Source: an uncultured Porphyromonas sp.
GTDB taxonomy: Bacteria > Bacteroidota > Bacteroidia > Bacteroidales > Porphyromonadaceae
Assembly (NCBI GenBank): GCA_905372565.1
Contig: CAJPPK010000008.1
Coordinates: 1-60,257 of the forward strand
DNA: 60,257 nucleotides
Reading direction: 5' to 3'
A model generated the notes under the pieces. The model worked only from the letters and a program-made list of their open reading frames with translations. It searched no databases and was not told the origin of the DNA. A program made the translations under genes and the position numbers. Below, piece after piece: positions 26,434-33,423 of the stretch. Numbering within the stretch: the first letter of the stretch is position 1; every line of letters begins with the position of its first letter.

Positions 26434-27639
26434 TTAGTCTTGCTCACGCTTGAGCTCGATACGGAAAGTCGTACCTCGCCCGGGCTCCGAGCTCTTGACA
26501 TAGATACGACCGCCGTGGTACTCTTCGACGATGCGTCTAGCCAAAGAAAGACCTAGCCCCCAGCCTCGCTGACGGGTAGATACACCGGGACGGAAGATAG
26601 CCTTCTGCTTGTTCTTGGGGATCCCTTTCCCCGTGTCAGTAATATCGATCAAGACCTGATCCTTCCTGAGTTGGTAGGCAAAGGTGATCGTTCCCTTCCC
26701 GTCCATTGCATCGACGGCATTCTTAATGAGGTTCTCAAAGACCCAGGCGAGTAAGGGTTCGCTGAGACGAACTACGATCGCCTCGTCACTTGTATGGGTC
26801 GGTGGGATCAGAGTCACCTGCTTAGAGATGCGAGGCTGCATGTAGCGGAGGGCACGAAGGAGCATGGGATGCAAGTCTTCGCTCTTGAGATTGGGCGTAG
26901 AGCCTATCTTTTGGAAGCGATCGGCGATGATCCCTAGGCGCTCAATGTCTTTCTCCATCTCTGTCGTGATCATGGGATCAACCTCCATAGCTTCGAGATA
27001 TTCCTTCCAAGCCATAAGCGAAGAGGTCGGAGTGCCTAGCTGATGCGCTGTCTCACGTGCTAGTCCCTCCCAGATACGATTTTGGTCAGACTTCTTTAGG
27101 CTTATCAAGGCGATGATAGCCACACCTAGAAAGAGCAGGAAGACCATCAGCTGGATGTAGGGGAAGCGCTGGAGCTGACGGAGAACGTTGCTGTCTGAAT
27201 AATAGAGGTAGAGAGGCTCGGTTAGTCCAGCCATGACGATCGGCGGGTAACCAGTGCGGAAGGAGGCTAGCTTCCTCTCCAGTAGGCGACGTGATTGCTC
27301 GGGATCCTTGGGGAGATCAATATTCTGATAGCTCAGGATCTCTCCCTTTGAGTTCGTGATGATCGTAGGGATGGAGGGATTGAGCTCCATGATCCGAGAG
27401 AGATAGATGAGCGCTGTCGTCATATCATTAGAGCCCAAGGCCTGGGTTGCATTGGCCCAAATCTCCATGTTGATACGCTCCTCGTTCGCCATCTTCGATA
27501 TGAGGCGATCGGATGCCACTAGGGAGATGATGATGACGACGATGGAGAATATGATCAGGCCTATGCGTACATGGGTGTGTCTATTGATCCATAGGCCACC
27601 ACCATGAAGCCATTCCTTCCCGAGCTGCTTGATATGCAT
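26434..27639 (-). CDS. Membrane sensor histidine kinase without adjacent response regulator
   Basis: The 401-residue sensor has membrane helices at about 26-42 and 163-181, bracketing a periplasmic domain of about 120 residues. The H-box is ARETAHQLGTPTSSLMAW (phospho-acceptor His199). The ATPase has WVFENLIKNAVDAM (N box), DTGKGIPKNKQ (G1), RGWGLGLSLARRIVEEYHGG (G2) and GRGTTFRIEL. There is no HAMP or PAS domain that I can recognise. No receiver protein is encoded nearby; the neighbours are DUF2891 and aroA. The signal is unknown. Confidence 0.9.
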   Translation of the reverse strand: MHIKQLGKEWLHGGGLWINRHTHVRIGLIIFSIVVIIISLVASDRLISKMANEERINMEIWANATQALGSNDMTTALIYLSRIMELNPSIPTIITNSKGEILSYQNIDLPKDPEQSRRLLERKLASFRTGYPPIVMAGLTEPLYLYYSDSNVLRQLQRFPYIQLMVFLLFLGVAIIALISLKKSDQNRIWEGLARETAHQLGTPTSSLMAWKEYLEAMEVDPMITTEMEKDIERLGIIADRFQKIGSTPNLKSEDLHPMLLRALRYMQPRISKQVTLIPPTHTSDEAIVVRLSEPLLAWVFENLIKNAVDAMDGKGTITFAYQLRKDQVLIDITDTGKGIPKNKQKAIFRPGVSTRQRGWGLGLSLARRIVEEYHGGRIYVKSSEPGRGTTFRIELKREQD

Positions 27640-27654
27640 ATTGCTAGGGCTAGT

Positions 27655-28776
27655 TTATTTAGCCGGGAAGAGCTGCTGCTCTCGCAGGACTTGCTCGGCA
27701 TATCGAGCGAAAGAGGCAAGCCAATGATCGCCTCCGTAGTTCGATCGGAAGATCTGACTCATACCAGCTTCATACATGACTCGTGCCGTGCTCCGGAATC
27801 GCTTACGCAAGGGGTGCCCTGTAGGCAGATAGCCCGCAATGCGAGCCATCGTCCATGCTCTCGTAAAGGATAGTCCGACGAGGTGTACGATCGTATAGTC
27901 GGAGAGGTCACTCACGACTACGGGTTGGCAAAGGCGAGCGATACCGTCAGCTGTGAAGTAGCTATTGAGCCAGTGTACATACTCTCTCTGAGACAAGACC
28001 CGTGTCATGAGGTCAGCGACCATCAGGCTTGGGGAGAAAAAGTCCGTAGCGTTGGGCTCCCAAGAGGCGGGGATACGCTTGTCTCCTCCGTGTAACTCCC
28101 GAGCCTTGCTTAGGAGCGCTTCTTCGAAAGGCTTATCCCCTACGACACGAGCGTAGTCTATAGCGAAGGAGAGAGCAAAGGCAGAGTTCGAGTGTGTACC
28201 TATGCGATTGGGATAAGTCATCTTCGTTAGATAGTCCTTCCACTTACCTACGATCTTATTTGCTAGGATGTCTACGTGACTTGCCCAGCCCTTGGCTTGC
28301 TCTCGGAGGGAGGTGTCGGGGCTGGAAGATGCTAGCTGATGAAACTGTTGGCTTAGCTTGAGGAGCCAAGCCCAGCCGTAGGTGCGCTCATAGGTGCTAG
28401 CTAGCTTCTGATCAAAGTAAGCTGCTTCGCCTCGCATCTTGGCCTCGGTGAAGTGCCGGTCAAAGGCTTCGGTGATCGCTTCTCTAGCTGGATGATGGGG
28501 ATGAGAGGTAATCACCTCTGCCAGCATCCAGTGGCTATGCACCGAACTATGCCAGTCGAAGCTCCCATAGAATGCCGGATGTAGCTCCCGAGGTGTCCTC
28601 TGTGCATCTAGACTATCGAGGACGATGTGACTAGTCTTATTGGGATACTCGACGAAGATATTCTTCAGGGGCATCTCGATCAGTCGTTGGAGCTGATGAT
28701 CAGCAAGCTCTTGTGCCCCAAGGCTCGTCGATGTGATTAGACTCAAAGCCCCAACTAGGAGAAGGGAAGTGCGCAT
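27655..28776 (-). CDS. DUF2891 family secreted protein
   Basis: The 373-residue product has a signal peptide (cleavage near SLGAQE). An all-helical domain follows with family-typical motifs: HPAFYGSFDWHSSVHSHWML, YFDQKLASTYERTYGWAWLLKL, YPNRIGTHSNSAFALSFAIDYA and DFFSPSLMVADLM. The fold suggests an alpha/alpha-barrel such as in glycoside-processing enzymes, but no activity is known to me. It lies 24 bp behind the glycosyltransferase and 15 bp before the kinase. Confidence 0.8.
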   Translation of the reverse strand: MRTSLLLVGALSLITSTSLGAQELADHQLQRLIEMPLKNIFVEYPNKTSHIVLDSLDAQRTPRELHPAFYGSFDWHSSVHSHWMLAEVITSHPHHPAREAITEAFDRHFTEAKMRGEAAYFDQKLASTYERTYGWAWLLKLSQQFHQLASSSPDTSLREQAKGWASHVDILANKIVGKWKDYLTKMTYPNRIGTHSNSAFALSFAIDYARVVGDKPFEEALLSKARELHGGDKRIPASWEPNATDFFSPSLMVADLMTRVLSQREYVHWLNSYFTADGIARLCQPVVVSDLSDYTIVHLVGLSFTRAWTMARIAGYLPTGHPLRKRFRSTARVMYEAGMSQIFRSNYGGDHWLASFARYAEQVLREQQLFPAK

Positions 28777-28800
28777 AGTCGTGTAGTGATATAGGAGGAC

Positions 28801-29544
28801 TTAGCCGTTGGTCTGTGGGAAGCCCTTAAACGTATGCCAGTAGCGGAGCTTAACGACACCCGTAAAGGCTTCTTGGAAGATCGATGTATTCATCTTAGAC
28901 GTACCTAGGACACGATCCTCGAAGGTGATCGGTACCTCGACGATCTTATAGCCGAGACAGTAGGCGGTGTACTTCATCTCGATTTGGAAGGCGTACCCCT
29001 TAAAATGTACTTGATCTAGGCGCATGCGCTCTAGGACTTCTCGGCGATAACAGACGAAGCCCGCTGTCGTATCCTTAACGGACATCCCCGTGATCAGCCT
29101 AACATAGAGGGAAGCACCATAGCTCATCGCAATACGATCGATAGGCCAATTCTTCACTTTCCCTCCACGAACATAGCGTGAACCTACAGCCACATCAGCA
29201 CCACCATCGTGGCAAGCGCTGTAGAGTTCGAGTAGTTTCTTTACGGGATGACTAAAGTCGCAGTCCATCTCGAAGATGTAATCATAGCCTCGCTCCAGTG
29301 CCCAGCGGAAGCCAGCTATATAAGCGGTGCCAAGACCCTGCTTGCCCGAGCGCTCTAGGAGGTGCACTTGCTCAGGATATTGTACTTGCTTCTCCTTGAC
29401 AATGCTGGCGGTGCCGTCAGGAGAGCCATCATCGACAATGAGGATATGGAAGGGGTGGGGGAGTGTAAGGACGGTATCGATCATCTGAGCGACATTCTCT
29501 CGCTCATTGTAGGTCGGGATAATAACTAAGCTATCGCTATTCAT
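28801..29544 (-). CDS. Polyprenol monophosphate mannose synthase-like GT2 glycosyltransferase
   Basis: This GT-A enzyme probably transfers a hexose (mannose in characterised relatives) from a nucleotide sugar to a lipid-phosphate carrier. Motifs: VIIPTYNERENV, ILIVDDGSPDGTA, GKQGLGTAYIAGFRWA, FEMDCDFSHP (DxD-like) and VGSRYVRGG. It lacks a C-terminal membrane domain, as in soluble DPM1-like enzymes. The frame is open upstream to 29619. The ATG at 29544 is preferred because the family N-terminus starts there, and a TATCTTTG promoter box (29597-29604) would lie inside the longer reading. It is first in the operon ending with pepO. Confidence 0.88.
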   Translation of the reverse strand: MNSDSLVIIPTYNERENVAQMIDTVLTLPHPFHILIVDDGSPDGTASIVKEKQVQYPEQVHLLERSGKQGLGTAYIAGFRWALERGYDYIFEMDCDFSHPVKKLLELYSACHDGGADVAVGSRYVRGGKVKNWPIDRIAMSYGASLYVRLITGMSVKDTTAGFVCYRREVLERMRLDQVHFKGYAFQIEMKYTAYCLGYKIVEVPITFEDRVLGTSKMNTSIFQEAFTGVVKLRYWHTFKGFPQTNG

Positions 29545-29596
29545 AAAGCTACAGTAGGTATATAATCTGATAGACCACCTCTGGTGGTGCGTAGAG

Positions 29597-29604
29597 CAAA
29601 GATA
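29597..29604 (-). promoter_or_regulatory. Putative -7 box for glycosyltransferase operon
   Basis: The minus strand reads TATCTTTG, a perfect TAnnTTTG, 53 bp before the preferred ATG. It helps decide that start. Confidence 0.55.
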
Positions 29605-29643
29605 CCAAGAATAAGCCACTCTCCGAGGGCTTTGTCTCTGTAT

Positions 29644-29761
29644 GAGTTAGCTCTTCGGCATCTGAGCTAAACCTATCGCTCCTGAAACCTTGATCTTTCC
29701 CCCGAGAAAGATCTACCTCTACTGGAGGAAAGGTCTACCTTTCGTGGAGCTAAAAGATGGC
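29644..29761. repeat. 22-bp-period hairpin array, locus E
   Basis: Units GCTAAACC (29666), CCTTGATC (29688), GATCTACC (29710) and GGTCTACC (29732) are spaced exactly 22 bp. Weaker flanking units lie at 29644 and 29754. GATCTTTC (29692-29699) and GAAAGATC (29706-29713) pair perfectly across a 6-nt loop. The array occupies the first half of the 408-bp gap between the glycosyltransferase and the RSH gene; about 29765-29865 shows nothing recognisable. Confidence 0.74.
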
Positions 29762-29868
29762 TCTTAGTGCTGGGTCGGATAGCATCCGTAGTTGAACCAC
29801 TGTATCACGAGACACGAAATGCTTAGCGCTGCATGCTGGGGCAATAACGTAGTGAGAAGCAAAAGATA

Positions 29869-29907
29869 AGCCCCTCCTTCGTCCAAGCTCTGAACGAGGG
29901 AGGGGCT
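29869..29907 (-). terminator. Terminator after rsh
   Basis: AGCCCCTCCTTCGT (29869-29882) pairs with ACGAGGGAGGGGCT (29894-29907) with one mismatch. On the minus strand the tail is TATCTTTTGCTTC. It ends the feoAB-to-rsh operon. Confidence 0.85.
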
Positions 29908-29952
29908 CTATGTGCGTATATACTCAGGAGGTGACGAACGCTTAGAGGGAGA

Positions 29953-32220
29953 CTAGTGTGTCTCTATCATAAGAGGTCGATGAACATCATGTATAGCAGG
30001 CTCTCTGCGAAGGATCTGGCAGATGCTCTCCACTTGATGGGTATCTAGTGCTAGTATCGTGATCTGACCTTCGAAGACTCCATCCTTAGCTTGCATAGTG
30101 ATAGCCTGAATGTTTACCTTGAAGTCCTCAAGCAATACCTGCGAAATCACATTAAGTAGTCCCTTGGAATCGATACCCGACATGACGATCGTTGTCTCAA
30201 ATCGTGGCGTATGATGCGTACCCCAGGTCACCGCAAGGAGGCTGTCTCCCTGAGCTGTCTTATAGCGTGTCGCTTCCGGACAAGCACGCTGGTGAACAAT
30301 GACCTGACCATGATCGGAGAGGATCCCGAGGACTTCATCGCCAGGGATAGGGTGACAGCATGGAGCGACACGGTAGTTCAGACGCTCACCCTGCTCTTCG
30401 AGGACGTAGAGCTTGTTCTTGTCGATCGGTTGGGAGAGCGGAGTAGTCTCAGAGACTTCTGATTCCTTCTCTTTAGACCCAAAGAAGGAGGACAGAGCAC
30501 GTGTGACGGCATTCCCCTTGTTAGGGTTCTTGCCTTGGGCAACACGATCAAAGTCCGATGGGAAGTCAAAGAGTCCTTCCCCGATCTGACGTAGAAAGCT
30601 GTCCGGACGATCGAAGTGGTAGACGCTCGTGAGGCGGTTTAGAAGGGGAGCGGTAAGGCTGAGACCGAAGGAACGTAGCTTCTTGTCAAGGATTTCTTCA
30701 CCTCGACTGATGGCTTCACGCTGACGTCGACGTAGAGCAGTCTCGATCTTCACCTTGGCATAGGCAGTGGCGACATAGCCAATCCATGAGGCTTCTGGCT
30801 GGACAGTCTTACTTGTGAGGACTTCGACCTGGTCTCCGTTGGACAATCGGTAGGAGACCGGTAGTACCTTGTGGTTCACCTTGGCTCCCAGACAGTGGTC
30901 TCCCAGATCTGTATGTACGGCATAAGCAAAGTCCAGTACCGAGGCATTCAGCGGTAAGGTAATGGGACGTCCCTTAGGCGTGAAGATGGTGATGTCATTA
31001 GCATATAGGCTGAGGTGAACCGTGTCAAGGAATTCCATGCCCTTGGAGTCGGGATGGTTGAGGACTTCCCGGATGGTATCGAGCCAGATGCCTAGCTCTC
31101 GATCTTCTTCGACAAGCCCATTCTTATAGCGCCAGTGAGCTGCGAGACCTTGCTCGGCTATGTCATCCATACGTTTGGATCGGATCTGTACTTCTATCCA
31201 CTGAGCGTCTGGTCCCAGTACTGTGAGGTGTAGCGCTTGGTAGCCATTCCCTTTAGGCGTAGACAGCCAGTCTCGGAGCCGCTCGGGGCGATTGCGATAG
31301 ATCTCCGTAATAGCAGTATAAATATCCCAGCATCGGTTCTTCTCGGGGTAGCCATCACTACTATCAAAGATGATACGTACAGCGAAGAGATCATAGACTT
31401 CTTCGAATGGGATATTCTTCATCTGCATCTTACGCCAGATAGAGTAGCATCCCTTGACGCGAGTCTTCATCTCGTAGGTGAGTCCCATCTCCTTGAAGCG
31501 AGCCTTGAGCGGGGTGGCAAAGCGGTGGAAGAGATCTTCTCTGCCCTGTTCGCTCTCCTTAACCTTACGCTCGATCTCTGCATAAGCCTCTGGATGCTCA
31601 TAGCGGAAGCTTAGATCCTCTAGCTCTGTCTTGATAGAGAAGAGCCCGAGACGATCCGCCAAGGGAGCATAGAAGAAAGAAGTCTCTCCTGCTATCTTCA
31701 TTTGCTTCTCAGGCTTCATCGAGCCTAGCGTACGCATGTTATGAAGACGGTCAGCGATCTTGATCAGAATAACGCGTGCATCATCACCGATCGTAAGAAG
31801 GAGCTTGCGGATATTCTGCGCTTGGAGGCTGTCGAAGTTCTGTGGTACCTGCTCTGCAGATATCTTGGTGAGTCCCTCAACGATCTGGGCAATCTTGTCT
31901 CCGAACTCACGACGTATATCCTCGACAGTATATTCGGTGTCCTCAACGACATCATGCAGCAAGGCACAGCAGATGGAGGTCGATCCGAGACCAATCTCTT
32001 TACAGACGATACGTGCTACAGCTATGGGGTGTAGGATATAGGGTTCTCCACTGCGACGACGCACTAGACCATGGGCATGACGAGCCAAGCGAAAGGCTTG
32101 GTCAATGATCTCGGTCTTTTGCCTATGCGGAGAAGCGATATAGTCAGCGACGAGAGCTTGGTACTCTTGTTCGATGAGTGCTTCTTCCTCAGGGGTGAAA
32201 CTCAAGCTTTGCGGAGCCAT
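29953..32220 (-). CDS. Bifunctional (p)ppGpp synthetase/hydrolase, RelA/SpoT (RSH) type
   Basis: It makes and degrades the alarmone (p)ppGpp. The 755-residue product has an intact HD hydrolase domain: RRSGEPYILHP (about 55-65) and ALLHDVVEDTEY (86-97, metal-binding HD and ED). The synthetase domain has VRIIFD, STPKGNGYQALHLTV and IEVQIRSKRMDDIAEQGLAAHW. TGS (ITIFTPKGRPITLPLNASVLDFAY), a Cys/His-containing central region and a C-terminal ACT domain follow. By domain state it is the SpoT-like enzyme; the other RSH at 46838-49090 lacks the hydrolase site. It is last in the iron/cation operon, 17 bp after the exchanger gene. Confidence 0.95.
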   Translation of the reverse strand: MAPQSLSFTPEEEALIEQEYQALVADYIASPHRQKTEIIDQAFRLARHAHGLVRRRSGEPYILHPIAVARIVCKEIGLGSTSICCALLHDVVEDTEYTVEDIRREFGDKIAQIVEGLTKISAEQVPQNFDSLQAQNIRKLLLTIGDDARVILIKIADRLHNMRTLGSMKPEKQMKIAGETSFFYAPLADRLGLFSIKTELEDLSFRYEHPEAYAEIERKVKESEQGREDLFHRFATPLKARFKEMGLTYEMKTRVKGCYSIWRKMQMKNIPFEEVYDLFAVRIIFDSSDGYPEKNRCWDIYTAITEIYRNRPERLRDWLSTPKGNGYQALHLTVLGPDAQWIEVQIRSKRMDDIAEQGLAAHWRYKNGLVEEDRELGIWLDTIREVLNHPDSKGMEFLDTVHLSLYANDITIFTPKGRPITLPLNASVLDFAYAVHTDLGDHCLGAKVNHKVLPVSYRLSNGDQVEVLTSKTVQPEASWIGYVATAYAKVKIETALRRRQREAISRGEEILDKKLRSFGLSLTAPLLNRLTSVYHFDRPDSFLRQIGEGLFDFPSDFDRVAQGKNPNKGNAVTRALSSFFGSKEKESEVSETTPLSQPIDKNKLYVLEEQGERLNYRVAPCCHPIPGDEVLGILSDHGQVIVHQRACPEATRYKTAQGDSLLAVTWGTHHTPRFETTIVMSGIDSKGLLNVISQVLLEDFKVNIQAITMQAKDGVFEGQITILALDTHQVESICQILRREPAIHDVHRPLMIETH

Positions 32221-32237
32221 GGTGATCCAGACTTAGA

Positions 32238-33212
32238 TTATAGTTGAGAAATCAAGTATAGGGTGTAGGTGATGAAGCCTAGGGATAGGATAGCTCCTTC
32301 AAAGCGGTTGATCACACGTTGCCCAAACAATACCGAGAAGATGTAGAGGAGAACGGCAGCAAAGATCATCACTAGGAAATCTAGTGGAGTAACACCTTGG
32401 ATACGTATAGGTGTCACCGTAGCGGTGGTGCCTAAGATGAAGAAGACATTGAATAGGTTGCTCCCGACAATATTCCCTACCGCCATCTCAGGTTCCTTCT
32501 TCAGAGCGGCAGCGACGGACGTTGCTAGCTCGGGAAGAGAGGTGCCTGCAGCGACAATAGTTAGCCCAATGAAGCTTTCACTCATGCCGAAGGCTCTTGC
32601 GATGTTTGACGCTGAAGAGACAAAGAGATCGCCTCCATAGACAAGTGCCACAAGGCCTCCGAGGATAAAGATAGCTAGAAGCCAGTAGGGATAGTATTTG
32701 ACTGGAGTAGTGTCTGCATGTGGATCAGAAGAACTTCCTTTGGCCATAGCAAAGGTATAGGTCAAAAATATGAGGAAGAAACCTAGAAGTGCTAACCCCT
32801 CACCACGAGTGATGACGTTTTCGTTGGTTGGTAATCCTGAGAAGATGGTATCATATCCGAGCACAAAGAGAAGGCAACAAGCCAGGATCATTAAGGGGAT
32901 TTCTCGCTTGATGGTACTCTGCGTAATGTGAATGGGTGCAACGAGCGCTGTGACACCACCAATTGCTAGGACATTGAATATGTTTGATCCTACGACATTC
33001 CCTACTGCAATGTCCGCATTACCCTTGAGTGCAGACATGAGACTAACGATGAGCTCTGGGGCAGACGTCCCGAAGGCTACGATGGTTAGACCGACGACCA
33101 GAGGAGAGACTCCCATGCGTCGGGCCAGTGTTGCTGCACCTTCGGTAAGGTAGTTAGCTCCAGCTATAATAAGAATGACACCTAGGATGAAAAGTAATAG
33201 ATCTATGAGCAT
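32238..33212 (-). CDS. CaCA-family sodium/calcium exchanger
   Basis: The 324-residue inner-membrane protein has about ten hydrophobic segments in two homologous halves. Each half carries an alpha-repeat: GLTIVAFGTSAPELIVSLMSA with AVGNVVGSNIFNV, and GLTIVAAGTSLPELATSVAA with AVGNIVGSNLFNV. These are the ion-binding motifs of YrbG-type exchangers. It should exchange Na+ (or K+/H+) for Ca2+ or another divalent cation. It follows the small Cys-rich protein gene by 52 bp and precedes rsh by 17 bp. Confidence 0.94.
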   Translation of the reverse strand: MLIDLLLFILGVILIIAGANYLTEGAATLARRMGVSPLVVGLTIVAFGTSAPELIVSLMSALKGNADIAVGNVVGSNIFNVLAIGGVTALVAPIHITQSTIKREIPLMILACCLLFVLGYDTIFSGLPTNENVITRGEGLALLGFFLIFLTYTFAMAKGSSSDPHADTTPVKYYPYWLLAIFILGGLVALVYGGDLFVSSASNIARAFGMSESFIGLTIVAAGTSLPELATSVAAALKKEPEMAVGNIVGSNLFNVFFILGTTATVTPIRIQGVTPLDFLVMIFAAVLLYIFSVLFGQRVINRFEGAILSLGFITYTLYLISQL

Positions 33213-33264
33213 AGGAGGAATCCTGAAAGATAAATGGATTATAGATGGTGAGTGATCCTGTTAA

Positions 33265-33408
33265 TTAGTGTCCACAGCCACTACAGCCAGAGCATCCACA
33301 GCCCGAAGACTTATCGGATGACTGAGAGCGAAGCATGTGCCAAAAGGATCGACCGATGAAGAAAAGGACGACGGCGAGAATGATAAAAACGGCGATGGTC
33401 TGTATCAT
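33265..33408 (-). CDS. FeoB-associated Cys-rich membrane protein (47 aa)
   Basis: The translation starts MIQTIAVFIILAVVLFFIGR, one membrane helix, then SFWHMLRSQSSDKSS. It ends with a cysteine cluster, GCGCSGCSGCGH. This is the layout of the small proteins that accompany FeoB in many Bacteroidetes and Firmicutes; they are thought to help Fe2+ transport. The ATG is 15 bp after the feoAB stop, so it is clearly part of that operon. A metal-binding role is inferred from the cysteines. Confidence 0.88.
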   Translation of the reverse strand: MIQTIAVFIILAVVLFFIGRSFWHMLRSQSSDKSSGCGCSGCSGCGH

Positions 33409-33423
33409 GATGTAGGTAGCTAT

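Noticed and set aside
29545..29619. N-terminal extension of the glycosyltransferase
   Set aside because: The extra 25 residues contain a promoter-like TATCTTTG and do not resemble a GT2 N-terminus, which begins at MNSDSLVIIPTYNE.
29644..29761. Simple tandem rho-independent terminators as an explanation for the arrays
   Set aside because: Real terminators with longer GC-rich stems are found separately at most of these gaps, and the 22-bp phase continues over many units without T-tracts.
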